From contig JAURCJ010000007.1 in NCBI GenBank assembly GCA_030828505.1, positions 1-64,000 on the forward strand: a DNA stretch of 64,000 nucleotides. The letters are read 5' to 3'. A program made the position numbers and the translations under genes. Of this stretch, positions 43,523-54,494 are shown piece after piece; within the stretch, counting starts at the first letter, position 1, and each line of letters starts with the position of its first letter. This stretch comes from Alphaproteobacteria bacterium (GTDB lineage Bacteria; Pseudomonadota; Alphaproteobacteria; TMED109). The notes beneath the pieces were generated by a model. It was not told the origin of the DNA. It saw only the letters and a list, made by a program, of their open reading frames with translations, and did no database searches.

Positions 43523-44410
43523 TTAGCTTATTATGAATTGTACTTTAGGGAATTCTTTTATTAACTTTTTTTGAGTTTTTGGATCAGATACAGCATAAGT
43601 TGTAGAAAGGCCATCCGCTATGGTCGCATTTTCTGCAATTACGGTAGTTTTATTTGGAATAAATAGCGCCGAATCATAAATTTTAGCATTAAATAAATGG
43701 CTTTTATTATTTGGTAAAATTGTACTTTTAGGCTCACTTACAGCAAATCCTTTATTTGTTACATCAATATAATTGTTTTTTTCATATAAACGCCATCTAT
43801 TATTATTATTAGAAAAACCAGAGGCTTTTCCTTCTCCAAAATTTATAAGATGATTTTTTATCCCAGAATTTAATAAAATTTCATGAATTCTATCAGTTAA
43901 TATACCTTGAGCTATTGAGTTTAAAGTAATTTGCGTGTTTTTATTTAATAAGGTAATTTTTTTTGATGAAGAGGAAATATTATGAAAACCTATTCCATTT
44001 GTATCAACTTTCTTATCAGAAGAAAAACTATTCCAGAGAGTTTGAACTGTAATATCAAACGAACCTTTACTTAATAAAAATAAATTCTCAGTTAAATTTA
44101 TTGCATTCAGTAATTCTATATCAGGTTTTATCAAAACTTTATTTCTATTTAATAAATTAATTTTACTATGCGCATCTTGTAAGTAAAAAATTTTATCAAA
44201 TCTTTTTATCTCAGAATTAATTAAAAATAATAATTCTTCTAAATGGCTTCTATTTTTTGTAATAATTTTCATATCTACGGGAATACCTAGTGCTGAACTT
44301 TTCCAGTAATAGCTAACTAAATTTTTATTAGCAGACGCATTTATAGGTATTATTGCTAAAGCACTTGCAATTATTTTTATTGTTGATCTTCTCGATAATA
44401 ATTTTTTCAT
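43523..44410 (-). CDS. apbE: FAD:protein FMN transferase (ApbE family)
   Basis: The 295-residue protein has an N-terminal signal-like segment, MGIPVDMKI-type GIPVDMKI, an internal region LNSIAQGILTDRIHEILLNSGIKNHLINFGEGKASG and C-terminal ATIADGLSTTYAVSDP, the ApbE pattern. It attaches FMN to a Thr of flavoproteins exported to the periplasm. The gene ends the NosR-like gene's operon: their frames abut (44410/44411), so the NosR-like FMN-binding domain is the expected substrate. Confidence 0.88.
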   Translation of the reverse strand: MKKLLSRRSTIKIIASALAIIPINASANKNLVSYYWKSSALGIPVDMKIITKNRSHLEELLFLINSEIKRFDKIFYLQDAHSKINLLNRNKVLIKPDIELLNAINLTENLFLLSKGSFDITVQTLWNSFSSDKKVDTNGIGFHNISSSSKKITLLNKNTQITLNSIAQGILTDRIHEILLNSGIKNHLINFGEGKASGFSNNNNRWRLYEKNNYIDVTNKGFAVSEPKSTILPNNKSHLFNAKIYDSALFIPNKTTVIAENATIADGLSTTYAVSDPKTQKKLIKEFPKVQFIIS

Positions 44411-46387
44411 TTAAATAACTTGATTTTTTCTTATTTGAACCAAAGGTGGACATCTTTTATCATCAGTATATTCTAACTGACAATCCAAACATCTAAAACA
44501 CTCACTCATAATGATCTCACCCTTTCTTTTTCCACTTGATGGAATAGCTTTAACTGGGCATGAAGTTGAACATAAGTTACAAGGATTACCACATTCTTGC
44601 CTTCTTTTAAGTTTATCTGTTATTCTGATTTTTCCTAAAACTGCTAAACTACCTCCTAATGGGCATATAAACCTGCAAAAACCTCGTTCCATAAACATAC
44701 TTATAATTAATAAAATAACTGCATAACTAACATATGGTAATCCTCTGTTAAAATGTCTCATTATGGAAGTTTTAAAAGGCTCAATTTCAGCAATATTGGA
44801 TGCGGTCTCCATAGAAAAAAATGAGACACCAATTATTGTTACTAATATAAAGTATTTTATAGTCCATAGCTTTTCATAATATTTTTCTGGTAATTCTTTC
44901 TTTTTTATTCCAAAATATTTTGCAATGAATCCTATTAATTCTTGTAAAGCTCCAAAAGGGCAAAGCCATCCACAAAATAAACCTCTTCCTAAAATTAATG
45001 TTGATAAAATTGTAAAAACTAAAATTATAAAAATTAGTGGATCAATTAAAAAATAACTAAGATCAGCACCAGTAATAGGAATTCTTACAATAGATAAAAT
45101 ATTAAAAATTGATAATTGCGCCCCTGCATACCATCCGATCCAAATTAAGGTAAAAGATAAGTATGAAATTCTTATGTATCTAAATATCTTCCTATATTTA
45201 CTTATTTTTTCTTGAAAAATAGTTATAAGGCATAAAATTAATAATGCTGTAATTAAAATTAAAATTCTAAATTTAGAGTCTAACCATATGTTAACCCACA
45301 TTGGGAGAGGTTTATTACTTTCAATAATTAATTCTTTATTTAACACATATGGAATTATTAAACTCTTTAAGTTTGCTGTTTCATTTTCATTTATTATCTC
45401 TATGTACCATGATTTAGTGGGATCAAAATTATATTCAGAACTAATTTTAAATATAGATATTTCCTTAAATTTTGGTGAATCTTTAGCTTGTATTTTCGAT
45501 ACCCTAGTATGATCTGAAGCTTTAAAAGAAATTATATTTTGGTCTTGAATTAATCTTATTCTATTGAATAATTTTGTATTTCTCCACTTATCTCCTTTAT
45601 AAGAATAACCGTTACCTGCAATTAAAATTATATTATCTTTTGCACTTAAACTAGCCATAAGTTTATCATGAGTGTGTTTTTTTAATATATTATATCCTAT
45701 AGCTCTAGGGTTTAAATAAGTTATAGCTAATTGAGAGTCTATGTTTTCATCAAAAGAAAAACTATTTTTAAAAATTACATATTTATTTTTTATTAATTCA
45801 TCCCAGCCCATTTCCTTTGTTTTTAAATAATCTATTTTATTAGAATATTTTGACTGGAATAAACCAACTAGTAAGGAAGCATTTCTTGCAGATTTAAAAA
45901 TTGCTTCATGCATTAAATTTGAAGAAATTGTACCTCTATGTACAGTGTCAGGCCTTATAGGTTTATCTCGAGACGCTCGTGACATTCCATTTGCAATATT
46001 TATACTTTTTGTTCGTTCAATATATTCAAGAAGATCTGACTCACTTATATCATGTTCAAAAAGTGGTTCATTATGATATGTAAGCCTAGCTCCAGCAATA
46101 GTTCCTGATATATTTAAACCAACAATAATTTCATATGGTGATCTATCATATCCTAGGGATTTAACCATATCCCATGTAGAAAATATATAACCTAGTAATT
46201 CATTATCGTTATATATTTCAATAACTCTTTCATCATTTTTATTATTTACTATATAAGTATAGCTATCAAAAAAATCTTTAATTAATTTATTATCAATTCT
46301 ATCATTGATTTTACCTGTAATTTCAGCAAAGCAAGATTGAGAAAATAATAAAGTAAATATAAATATAAAGTGAATAAAATTTTTCAT
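44411..46387 (-). CDS. NosR/NirI-like membrane flavoprotein with 4Fe-4S domain
   Basis: The frame is open from 46429, but ATG 46387 gives a clean signal peptide (KNFIHFIFIFTLLFSQSCFA). The periplasmic domain contains the FMN-binding type motif VHRGTISSNLMHEAI with the likely flavinylated Thr. Several membrane segments follow, with FCGWLCPFGALQEL and FCRFICPLGGSL, then a ferredoxin-like tail: NPCNLCSTSCPVKAI and ECFRCLDCQLEY. NosR passes electrons to nitrous oxide reductase, but no nosZ, nosD or other denitrification gene is present. It pairs with apbE. Confidence 0.88.
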   Translation of the reverse strand: MKNFIHFIFIFTLLFSQSCFAEITGKINDRIDNKLIKDFFDSYTYIVNNKNDERVIEIYNDNELLGYIFSTWDMVKSLGYDRSPYEIIVGLNISGTIAGARLTYHNEPLFEHDISESDLLEYIERTKSINIANGMSRASRDKPIRPDTVHRGTISSNLMHEAIFKSARNASLLVGLFQSKYSNKIDYLKTKEMGWDELIKNKYVIFKNSFSFDENIDSQLAITYLNPRAIGYNILKKHTHDKLMASLSAKDNIILIAGNGYSYKGDKWRNTKLFNRIRLIQDQNIISFKASDHTRVSKIQAKDSPKFKEISIFKISSEYNFDPTKSWYIEIINENETANLKSLIIPYVLNKELIIESNKPLPMWVNIWLDSKFRILILITALLILCLITIFQEKISKYRKIFRYIRISYLSFTLIWIGWYAGAQLSIFNILSIVRIPITGADLSYFLIDPLIFIILVFTILSTLILGRGLFCGWLCPFGALQELIGFIAKYFGIKKKELPEKYYEKLWTIKYFILVTIIGVSFFSMETASNIAEIEPFKTSIMRHFNRGLPYVSYAVILLIISMFMERGFCRFICPLGGSLAVLGKIRITDKLKRRQECGNPCNLCSTSCPVKAIPSSGKRKGEIIMSECFRCLDCQLEYTDDKRCPPLVQIRKNQVI

Positions 46388-46493
46388 AGATAAATTCTGT
46401 ATATTCATGGTAAAATTAATTATTAACACTAAGGATTAAAAAGTATAGTTTTTAATTAATTAAATAAAGAAAAATCTATGAAATGGAAAATTA

Positions 46494-47618
46494 GTGTCTG
46501 ATTATGAAAGTGATATAGAATTAAGAACTGACCATTATTTTAAGTTAACTAAAAAAATAGTTGAAAAGCATGGTGATATTGAGGTGACTTATGCAGTATT
46601 TATGCGAAGACCAGTGATATATTGCCCAAAATTAGCTATTAATTGGATTAGAAGTGTTGTTGATTCTCGTGGGCATAAGATAAAAATTAAAGAATGTTTT
46701 GAAGAAGGTGCTTGGGTTGGGGCTGGAGAGTGTCTTATGTATATAAAAGGTAAATTAAGTATTTTAGCAGATTTAGAAACAATATATTTACAGAAATTAG
46801 GAGGAGCATGTGTTGCTGCATATAATACATTTGGAATGGCAAGCGATTTACCTGAGGTAGGTTTTATAGCGATGGATGCAAGACATTGTGCAGGCAGAGA
46901 AATGCAAGAACTTATGGCTTATGGAGCATCAGTGGGCTCTAAGAAAGCTCAGAATGAGCAAGGAGCAGTAGGTTTTATTGGTAGTGCTAATGATGTAACT
47001 TCTCACTTTTTTGGTAAAAAAAATGGGGTAGGTACTATGCCTCATGCATTAGTAGGTTATGCTGGCTCTACACTCAATGCAGCTAAAATGTTTATGGAAA
47101 CTTATCCAAAGGAACCAATAACAGTCCTTATAGACTATTTTGGTAAAGAAATTTCTGACACTCTTGAGGTTTGCAGAGAATTAAAACATTTGGCAGATAA
47201 TGAGATGCTATCTGTAAGAATTGATACTCATGGTGGTAGGTTTGTTGAAGGATTAGATACAGCTAAGTCTTATGATTTACTTGATAAAAATGCACCTCAA
47301 GCTATTAGAACATTTAGAACGGAGCAAGAACTTAAATGGCTAGTTGGAACAGGTGTAAGCGCTGCCGCTTTATGGCATTTAAGATTAGCATTAGATAAAA
47401 ATAATTATAATAAAGTAAAAATTATAGCTTCTAGTGGGTTTAGTCCTGAGAAATGTAAATTAATCTCAAGTGTTGGAGCCCCCGTAGATGTTATAGGTAC
47501 AGGTTCTTATATACCAGAAAGTTGGTCTGAAACTTATGCAACGGCGGATATTATAGAGTATAATGGTATTCCTAGAGTTAAAATTGGTAGAGAATTTTTA
47601 TTACCTAAAAAAACTTAA
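46494..47618 (+). CDS. Nicotinate phosphoribosyltransferase
   Basis: The 374-residue protein starts at GTG 46494. It has TDHYFKLTKKI near the N-terminus, DARHCAGREMQELMAYGASVGSK, GTMPHALVGYAGSTLNAAKMF and RIDTHGGRFVEG. This is a bacterial/archaeal NAPRTase-like type that makes nicotinate mononucleotide from nicotinate. It is followed 8 bases later by the NAD synthetase gene, so the two form a NAD salvage unit. Confidence 0.88.
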   Translation: MSDYESDIELRTDHYFKLTKKIVEKHGDIEVTYAVFMRRPVIYCPKLAINWIRSVVDSRGHKIKIKECFEEGAWVGAGECLMYIKGKLSILADLETIYLQKLGGACVAAYNTFGMASDLPEVGFIAMDARHCAGREMQELMAYGASVGSKKAQNEQGAVGFIGSANDVTSHFFGKKNGVGTMPHALVGYAGSTLNAAKMFMETYPKEPITVLIDYFGKEISDTLEVCRELKHLADNEMLSVRIDTHGGRFVEGLDTAKSYDLLDKNAPQAIRTFRTEQELKWLVGTGVSAAALWHLRLALDKNNYNKVKIIASSGFSPEKCKLISSVGAPVDVIGTGSYIPESWSETYATADIIEYNGIPRVKIGREFLLPKKT

Positions 47619-47626
47619 TAATAAGA

Positions 47627-49300
47627 ATGGAGTTATATTTGAGTACTGCTATTAATATATACTTATGTCAGCTAAATTTTCATGTTGGTAATTTAAATAG
47701 TAATTTTGATAAAATTATTTCAGCCCGAGAAAAGATTAAAAGAGAGGGTGGAGATTTATGTATTTTTTCTGAGTTATCTATTACAGGCTATCCTCCAGAA
47801 GACTTAGTTTTGCGTAAAACATTTATAGAAACAGTAGAAAAGTTCGTTGAAAAATTAACAGTAATATCTAAAGATAATGGTCCTGGAATGATTGTAGGTT
47901 ATCCGAGACTTTATGATAATAAATTGATGAATTCTGCTGCAATAATTCATAATGGTAAAATTTCTATTATTGATAAATTTCATTTGCCAAATTATGGCGT
48001 ATTTGATGAAAAAAGAGTTTTTAATTCTAATAGGATGCCTGGGCCTATAGTTTTTAAAGATATAAGAATAGGTTTAATGATATGTGAAGATATGTGGTTT
48101 TCTGATGTATCAGAAAGCTTACAAGAGTCCGGAGCACAAATATTAATTGTAATTAATGGTTCACCATTTGATCAAAAAAAAGAAGATGAGCGTCTTTCTG
48201 TTGCTGTTTCAAGAGTAGTAGAAACAAATTTACCTTTAATATATGTTAACCAGATTGGTGGCCAAGATGAATTAGTTTTTGATGGTAGTTCCTTCGCATT
48301 AGATTCTAGTGCAAAATTATGTTTGCAAAGCTCTTCTTGGAGGGAAGAACTAAATAGATTGGAAATAACTAATAATAATGATGGTTTATGTGAATTATCA
48401 TCTTCAATTATTAATAAAATATCTGTTGGGTTAGAATCAAAATATAATGCCATGGTTTTAGGTTTAAGAGATTATGTAAATAAAAATAAATTTAAAGGAG
48501 TAATTTTAGGTCTGTCAGGAGGTATAGATTCAGCTTTAGCTGTTGCTATTGCAGTTGATGCTTTAGGCAAAGATAGAGTAAGAGGCATTAGAATGCCATC
48601 TAAGTATTCATCTGAAGGTTCATTAAAAGATGCTAAAGAATCCGCAAATTTATTGAATATAAAAATTGATACAATTCGTATTGAGGAAATTAATAATTCT
48701 TATTTAGAGAATTTAAAAGAATTATTTATTGGGTTTGAGAAAGATACAACTGAGGAAAATATTCAATCTAGAATAAGAGGTGTTATACTTATGGCAATTT
48801 CCAATAAATTTGGAGAAATGCTTATATCTACGGGCAATAAAAGTGAAATAAGTGTTGGATATACTACTATTTATGGAGATATGAATGGGGGGTTTTGTGC
48901 TTTAAAAGATGCATACAAAACGGATGTCTATAATTTAGCTAAATGGAGAAATAATAATTATAATGAGTTACTTTTAGGACCTTCTGGAATGGTCGTACCT
49001 GAAAATAGTATAACCAAAGAGCCTTCAGCAGAGCTGGATTTTAATCAAAGGGACCAAGATAGCCTGCCTGATTATAAAGTACTAGATGAGATATTAATTA
49101 AAATAATTGAAGAAGAGGAATCACTAGAAACTATTATCTCTATGGGACATGACATTAAGTTAGTTCATAGGGTTTATAAATTATTATTAAATTCTGAATA
49201 TAAAAGAAGACAATCTGCCCCTGGCGTAAAGCTTACAGCGCGTTCCTTTGGAAAAGAAAGAAGATATCCTATCGTAAACGCATTTTTAGATGATATATAA
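47627..49300 (+). CDS. nadE: Glutamine-dependent NAD+ synthetase
   Basis: The 557-residue two-domain enzyme has an N-terminal nitrilase-type glutaminase: Glu in FSELSITGYPPEDLVL, Lys in DKFHLPNYGVFDEKR, and Cys in MICEDMWF. The C-terminal synthetase has LGLSGGIDSALAVAIAVDAL and STGNKSEISVGYTTIYGD. It amidates deamido-NAD. An alternative TTG at 47639 has GGAG at 47629 in better spacing than the ATG at 47627. Confidence 0.95.
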   Translation: MELYLSTAINIYLCQLNFHVGNLNSNFDKIISAREKIKREGGDLCIFSELSITGYPPEDLVLRKTFIETVEKFVEKLTVISKDNGPGMIVGYPRLYDNKLMNSAAIIHNGKISIIDKFHLPNYGVFDEKRVFNSNRMPGPIVFKDIRIGLMICEDMWFSDVSESLQESGAQILIVINGSPFDQKKEDERLSVAVSRVVETNLPLIYVNQIGGQDELVFDGSSFALDSSAKLCLQSSSWREELNRLEITNNNDGLCELSSSIINKISVGLESKYNAMVLGLRDYVNKNKFKGVILGLSGGIDSALAVAIAVDALGKDRVRGIRMPSKYSSEGSLKDAKESANLLNIKIDTIRIEEINNSYLENLKELFIGFEKDTTEENIQSRIRGVILMAISNKFGEMLISTGNKSEISVGYTTIYGDMNGGFCALKDAYKTDVYNLAKWRNNNYNELLLGPSGMVVPENSITKEPSAELDFNQRDQDSLPDYKVLDEILIKIIEEEESLETIISMGHDIKLVHRVYKLLLNSEYKRRQSAPGVKLTARSFGKERRYPIVNAFLDDI

Positions 49301-49315
49301 TAGTTTGCTAAGAGA

Positions 49316-50050
49316 ATGAATATATTTGCCCCAAGTATTATATTAGTGGAGCCGCAACTAGGAGAAAATATTGGCTCTACAAGTAGAGCTATGCTAAATT
49401 TTGGTGTTAATGACTTAAGATTAGTTAATCCAAGAGACGGTTGGCCAAACTCTAAAGCAAATGCAATGGCAGCTGGAGCATTAGAAGATAAACATTTTAA
49501 AGTCACATTACATGATAATATTAAACTTGCGACGGAGGATTGTTCATATTTGTTAGCAACATCAGCTAGGATTAGAGATATAAATAAGCCAGTTTACAAT
49601 ATTAAAGAAGGTATTAAAAAATTAATTAATGCTCAAAATAACGGTTTAAAAACAGCGATTATTTTTGGAGGAGAAAAGTCAGGATTAAATAATGAAGATA
49701 TTGTAAAAGCTGATGCATTAATAAATATTAATAATAATAAAAAATTTAGTTCAATTAATTTATCTATGTCAGTCTTACTAATCTGTTATGAATGGTTTAA
49801 CAATAATAGATTAAGTAAAAATATGACCCAAGTTACTGTTAATAAAGAAAAAATATTGGCCAATAAAAGTGAATTAAATTATTTTATTGATAAATTAGTT
49901 TCTATTTTAGATGATACTAATTTTTTTAACCCTGATGAAAAAAGAAAGATTATGATAAATAATATAGAAGCTATTTTTACTAGAAATCAATTAACCTTAC
50001 AAGAATTAAATACTTTACATGGAATATTATCAAGTATAATAAGAAGTTAA
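49316..50050 (+). CDS. trmJ: SPOUT-family tRNA (cytidine/uridine-2'-O)-methyltransferase TrmJ
   Basis: The 244-residue protein has the TrmH/TrmJ motifs: ILVEPQLGENIGSTSRAMLNFGVNDLRLVNP (motif 1), AIIFGGEKSGLNNEDI (motif 2) and INLSMSVLLICYE (motif 3), with a C-terminal helical extension typical of TrmJ. It methylates the 2'-O of tRNA position 32 using SAM. It is 15 bases after nadE. Confidence 0.88.
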   Translation: MNIFAPSIILVEPQLGENIGSTSRAMLNFGVNDLRLVNPRDGWPNSKANAMAAGALEDKHFKVTLHDNIKLATEDCSYLLATSARIRDINKPVYNIKEGIKKLINAQNNGLKTAIIFGGEKSGLNNEDIVKADALININNNKKFSSINLSMSVLLICYEWFNNNRLSKNMTQVTVNKEKILANKSELNYFIDKLVSILDDTNFFNPDEKRKIMINNIEAIFTRNQLTLQELNTLHGILSSIIRS

Positions 50051-50062
50051 ATAAAGATAGGG

Positions 50063-50090
50063 TTGACAGTATATAATTCAGCTGTATAGT
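50063..50090 (+). promoter_or_regulatory. Sigma-70-type promoter for rpsD
   Basis: TTGACA (50063-50068) and TATAGT (50085-50090) are spaced by 16 bases, a near-consensus arrangement. The start of transcription is expected at about 50097, leaving a leader of around 40 bases before the rpsD ATG. Confidence 0.8.
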
Positions 50091-50139
50091 TCCCTAGAAT
50101 TATATATTCATTTCAGTAAATGATAGGAAATTATTAATA

Positions 50140-50754
50140 ATGAGTAAGAGAAGTGAACCACACTATAAAATTGACAGAAGATTAGGTTGTAACTTATGGG
50201 GAAGACCTAAAAGCCCATTTAATAAAAGAGAATATGGACCTGGGCAACATGGTCAAAGAAGAGGTAAGCTATCAGATTTTGGTATACAGCTTAGAGCAAA
50301 ACAAAAGCTCAAAGGTTATTATGGTAATCTATCCGAGAAACAGTTTAGAAATTATTACAAAAGTGCAGCTTCTTTGAGAGGTGATACTGGTGAACAACTT
50401 GTAGGCTTATTAGAAAGAAGATTAGATGCTGTAGTTTATAGGCTTAACCTTGTACCAACTATCTTTTCTGCAAGACAATTAATCAATCATGGTCATGTAA
50501 GAGTTAATGGCAAGAGAGTAAATATTAGATCTTATATGTGCTCAGTAGGCGATGTCATTTCAATTAGAGAACAATCAAAGGATCACCCTTTAGTGGTTGA
50601 GGCATCTCAGGGTCAGACTAGAGATATACCTGATTATATTAGTCCAAATCTAGAGAAGTTGGAAGGTACATTTAATAGAATACCTGTATTAGCAGATATA
50701 CCATACCCAGTTGAGATGGAGCCAAATTTAGTTGTAGAGTATTATTCTAGATAA
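50140..50754 (+). CDS. rpsD: 30S ribosomal protein S4
   Basis: The 204-residue protein has an S4 N-terminal domain ([28 protein letters not shown]) and the S4 RNA-binding domain [51 protein letters not shown]. It is a primary binder of 16S rRNA and, in many bacteria, a translational repressor. Its own strong promoter precedes it. It converges on the grxD operon, 5 bases apart, an order common in alphaproteobacteria. Confidence 0.98.
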   Translation: MSKRSEPHYKIDRRLGCNLWGRPKSPFNKREYGPGQHGQRRGKLSDFGIQLRAKQKLKGYYGNLSEKQFRNYYKSAASLRGDTGEQLVGLLERRLDAVVYRLNLVPTIFSARQLINHGHVRVNGKRVNIRSYMCSVGDVISIREQSKDHPLVVEASQGQTRDIPDYISPNLEKLEGTFNRIPVLADIPYPVEMEPNLVVEYYSR

Positions 50755-50759
50755 TATAT

Positions 50760-51080
50760 TTATTTATTAAATAATTCTTGTAACTCACCATTTTCATACA
50801 TTTCTTTAACAATATCACAACCTCCAATGAATTCACCATTAACATATAGTTGTGGAATAGTTGGCCAGTCACTGAAAGCTTTAATTCCGTCTCTTAATGT
50901 AGGCTCTGCAAGTACATCTACTCCTTTAAATTCAACGCCAATATGGCTTAAAACCTGAGATACCATGGAAGAAAAACCACATTGAGGAAAAACAGGTGTA
51001 CCTTTCATAAACAATACTACATCATTTGAACTGATTTCTTTTTCAATCCTACTTTTTACGCCTTCATCTAATTCTGACAT
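50760..51080 (-). CDS. grxD: Monothiol glutaredoxin Grx4
   Basis: The ATG at 51080 follows GGAGG and is the likely start, giving 106 residues; a longer frame from 51092 lacks support. The CGFS active site ([13 protein letters not shown]), [20 protein letters not shown] and KGTPVFP are diagnostic. It binds or transfers a 2Fe-2S cluster with glutathione, usually together with BolA, whose gene is 27 bases upstream. Confidence 0.97.
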   Translation of the reverse strand: MSELDEGVKSRIEKEISSNDVVLFMKGTPVFPQCGFSSMVSQVLSHIGVEFKGVDVLAEPTLRDGIKAFSDWPTIPQLYVNGEFIGGCDIVKEMYENGELQELFNK

Positions 51081-51107
51081 TATTACCTCCAATTATTATT
51101 AATATTA

Positions 51108-51341
51108 TTAGTCTTCCGAGCTAGTTTTTAGAGCTAAAGCATGTAATTGTTGCCCCATCTTACCCTTTAAAGCTTTATATACCATTTGATGCTGTTGAAT
51201 TTTAGATTTTCCATTAAATAACGAAGATTTTACATGAGCTGAATAATGATCTCCATCGCCTCTAAGGTCTTCTATTATAACTGTTGCATTAGGAATGGCT
51301 TCCTTTATCATAGTTTCTATTTCACTAGCACTCATAGACAT
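51108..51341 (-). CDS. bolA: BolA-family protein
   Basis: The 77-residue protein has the BolA fold: SASEIETMIKEAIPNATVIIEDLRGDGDHYSAHVKSSLF and KIQQHQMVYKALKGKMG, with the conserved His in HQMVY that coordinates a cluster shared with monothiol glutaredoxin. It lies between purL and grxD in one transcription unit. Confidence 0.96.
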   Translation of the reverse strand: MSMSASEIETMIKEAIPNATVIIEDLRGDGDHYSAHVKSSLFNGKSKIQQHQMVYKALKGKMGQQLHALALKTSSED

Positions 51342-51359
51342 GAGATTTCCTTATATTTA

Positions 51360-53525
51360 TTAAGAAAAATAATTATGGAACCAATTATTTCTTATATTAG
51401 ATAATTTTTCAATAGATATTTTATTATTATTAATTGTTAGATGCTTACCATTTAGCTTACCAATAATAGAAGCTTCTATATTCATTTCTTTAGATCTATT
51501 AATAATTGCTTCACTATAATTTGTCATAATTATATACCTTGCTTGATCTTCACCAAATAGCCATTCACAAATATTCTTCTCTTTAGGTGATATTACTTCA
51601 CATCCTGTATTACTCATTATGCATATTTCAGAAAGAGCAATTCCAATACCTCCATCTGATATATCTTTACATGCACTAATAAGATTTTTAGAAGCAAGTT
51701 CTAAGATAAATTTTCCATGTTTTAACTCTTCTTCTAAATTTATATTTGGCGGATTACCATTTTCAATATTAGCTATTTCTTTTGCATAAATAGAACATTC
51801 TAAATGTCCTGAGGTTGTACCTAAAATAATTATATCCTGATTATCAGGTTTAACAATCATATTAGATAATTGATTATCTGTATTTTTAATTAATCCCACA
51901 GCACCTATTTGGGGGGTTGGGGGTATACTTTTCCCCTCAGTTTCATTGTATAAACTTACATTACCTGCAACCACAGGCATCGATAATTTATTACATGCTT
52001 CAGATATTCCCCTTATAGCATCTACTATTTGACCCATTACTTCCTTATTTTCAGGATTACCAAAATTAAGACAATCAGTAATTGCTAATGGTAAAGCTCC
52101 AACAGCACATAAATTTCTATATGATTCACATACTGCTTGCATACCTCCAATGTAAGAATTTGATTTACAATATCTCGGTGTACAATCTGTAGTAATTGCT
52201 AAAGCTTCTTTATCAATATTATGAATTTTTACTACTCCAGATTCAGAACCAGGCATACCAATCGTATCACCCATTACCATATGATCATATTGTTGCCAAA
52301 TCCACTCTCTAGAACACAAATCATGACTACCTATTAATTTTAAAAGAGCATTTTGCCAATCATCATTAGTGGGAATATTAACTGCCTCACTATTTATATT
52401 AGATTCATAAGGTCTATCGTAAATTAATCCATTAGCAAGTGGTTCTAGAGGTATATCAGCAACTATTTCATTATTAGATTTTAAGACTATATGTTGAGAG
52501 GAAGTAACTTTTCCAATAATACTAAAATCTAATTCCCATTTCTTAAAAATTTCTTCAGCTTTTTGTTCAGAACCAGGTTTTAAAACCATTAACATTCTTT
52601 CTTGACTTTCGGATAACATTATTTCAAATGGTGTCATTTTTGTTTCTCTAACAGGTACTTTATCTAAATCAATTTCTATTCCATTATTATCTTTGGCTGC
52701 CATTTCAACTGAAGATGATGTCAAACCAGCAGCTCCCATATCCTGAATACCTATAATACAATCTGTTTCCATTAATTCCAGACATGCTTCTAGTAATAGT
52801 TTTTCTGTAAATGGGTCTCCAACTTGTACAGTAGGTCTTTTGCTTTCTGAGTCTGCATCAAATGATGCAGATGCCATTGAGGCACCATGTATACCATCTC
52901 TGCCAGTTTTTGCTCCTACATATACTACAGGACTTCCAGGTGAGCCTGCTTTTGCGTAAAAAATTTTATCTTTCTTTACTATACCTACTGTCATAGCATT
53001 TACTAAAATATTACCATTATAACCATCATGAAATGTACACTCTCCTCCGATAGTAGGTACTCCCATACAATTACCATATCCTCCAATACCTGAAACTACA
53101 CCAGAAAGCAGATGTTTTGTTTTTATATTTTGAGGGCTACCAAATCTTAAACAATTTAGGTTGGCAACAGGGCGTGCTCCCATAGTAAATATATCTCTCA
53201 TTATACCGCCTACACCTGTTGCTGCACCTTGGTAGGGTTCAATAAATGACGGATGATTATGACTTTCCATTTTGAACACAGCAGCTAGGTTATTCCCAAT
53301 ATCTATTATTCCAGCATTTTCACCTGGTCCTTGAATTACCCATGGGGCTTTTGTAGGAAGAGTTTTAAGCCATTTTCTTGAAGATTTATATGAACAGTGT
53401 TCGCTCCACATTGCAGAAAAGATTCCTAATTCAGTAATATTAGGCACTCTTTTCATATATTTTATTGTTTCTTTATATTCTTTTTCATTGAGACCTAATT
53501 CTATGGCCTGATCTAATGTGGTCAT
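51360..53525 (-). CDS. purL: Phosphoribosylformylglycinamidine synthase subunit PurL
   Basis: The 721-residue protein is the small-type PurL that works with separate PurS and PurQ. Markers are [60 protein letters not shown] and [11 protein letters not shown]. It amidates FGAR to FGAM with ATP. The gene is 7 bases downstream of purQ and 18 bases before bolA. Confidence 0.98.
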   Translation of the reverse strand: MTTLDQAIELGLNEKEYKETIKYMKRVPNITELGIFSAMWSEHCSYKSSRKWLKTLPTKAPWVIQGPGENAGIIDIGNNLAAVFKMESHNHPSFIEPYQGAATGVGGIMRDIFTMGARPVANLNCLRFGSPQNIKTKHLLSGVVSGIGGYGNCMGVPTIGGECTFHDGYNGNILVNAMTVGIVKKDKIFYAKAGSPGSPVVYVGAKTGRDGIHGASMASASFDADSESKRPTVQVGDPFTEKLLLEACLELMETDCIIGIQDMGAAGLTSSSVEMAAKDNNGIEIDLDKVPVRETKMTPFEIMLSESQERMLMVLKPGSEQKAEEIFKKWELDFSIIGKVTSSQHIVLKSNNEIVADIPLEPLANGLIYDRPYESNINSEAVNIPTNDDWQNALLKLIGSHDLCSREWIWQQYDHMVMGDTIGMPGSESGVVKIHNIDKEALAITTDCTPRYCKSNSYIGGMQAVCESYRNLCAVGALPLAITDCLNFGNPENKEVMGQIVDAIRGISEACNKLSMPVVAGNVSLYNETEGKSIPPTPQIGAVGLIKNTDNQLSNMIVKPDNQDIIILGTTSGHLECSIYAKEIANIENGNPPNINLEEELKHGKFILELASKNLISACKDISDGGIGIALSEICIMSNTGCEVISPKEKNICEWLFGEDQARYIIMTNYSEAIINRSKEMNIEASIIGKLNGKHLTINNNKISIEKLSNIRNNWFHNYFS

Positions 53526-53532
53526 TATATTA

Positions 53533-54219
53533 TTATCCTATTTTTTCAAAAAATGTTTTAAAAAAATTAATACCATCTTCTCCGCCAAGAGTATTATGGA
53601 TAGCTCTTTCAGGATGAGGCATCATACCTAAAACATTGCCTTTATCATTAAAAATTCCAGCAATATTATTTATAGACCCATTAATGTTATTTTCATCATC
53701 TATAATGCCTGTTTCTGAGCAATATTGGTAAGCAATTCTATTCTCTTTAATTAACTTTTCTATAACAGTATCATTTGCATAATAATTTCCATCATGATGA
53801 GCTACTGGAAATGAAATTACCTTATTAACTTGATCCTTAGGTATCCAATTACTTTCTTGTTTGGATATTAAAAAAGTATATTTACATATAAAATTCATGT
53901 TTTTATTTCTCATAAGAACACCTGGCAAAAGTTCACATTCAGTAAGTATTTGAAAACCATTACATATACCTAGAACAGGAGTTCCTTTTAAAGCGTTTTT
54001 AACCACTTCTTTCATTATTGGAGCACGTGATGCTATTGACCCTGATCTTAAATAATCACCATGAGAAAATCCTCCAGGTAAAATAATTAAACTAGGATTA
54101 TCAAGTTCAGTTTCTTTGTGCCAAATCATTTTAGAAGATTGGCCAGTTGTTTTTTTGATAGCTACATAAATATCTCTATCACAATTTGACCCTGGGAATA
54201 CAATAATATTTGGTTTCAT
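53533..54219 (-). CDS. purQ: Phosphoribosylformylglycinamidine synthase subunit PurQ
   Basis: The 228-residue class I glutamine amidotransferase has [21 protein letters not shown], the nucleophile Cys in [11 protein letters not shown], and His/Glu in MPHPERA. It feeds ammonia to PurL. It lies 13 bases after purS. Confidence 0.98.
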   Translation of the reverse strand: MKPNIIVFPGSNCDRDIYVAIKKTTGQSSKMIWHKETELDNPSLIILPGGFSHGDYLRSGSIASRAPIMKEVVKNALKGTPVLGICNGFQILTECELLPGVLMRNKNMNFICKYTFLISKQESNWIPKDQVNKVISFPVAHHDGNYYANDTVIEKLIKENRIAYQYCSETGIIDDENNINGSINNIAGIFNDKGNVLGMMPHPERAIHNTLGGEDGINFFKTFFEKIG

Positions 54220-54232
54220 AAACTATTACTTC

Positions 54233-54481
54233 TTAATTATCAGGTAAAACTTTTACTGTATAATCTTCAATAACCATGTTGGCTAAAAGAATCTTGCATA
54301 TTTCTATGGTAAGTTTTTCTGCTTCTTCCTTACTATCTGTATCAAGGTCTATGTCAAACAGTTTACCCTGTCTTATCCTATTGATTCCTGAGAAACCTAA
54401 ATTACTTAAAGCAGCTTCAACAGCTTTACCTTGTGGATCTAGAACTCCTTCTTTTAAAGTGGTATGTACTTGTACTTTCAT
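54233..54481 (-). CDS. purS: Phosphoribosylformylglycinamidine synthase subunit PurS
   Basis: The 82-residue protein has VHTTLKEGVLDPQGKAVEAALSNLGFSGINRIRQGK, the PurS signature. It bridges PurQ and PurL. It lies 13 bases after purC. Confidence 0.97.
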   Translation of the reverse strand: MKVQVHTTLKEGVLDPQGKAVEAALSNLGFSGINRIRQGKLFDIDLDTDSKEEAEKLTIEICKILLANMVIEDYTVKVLPDN

Positions 54482-54494
54482 ATTAATCCTCTAA

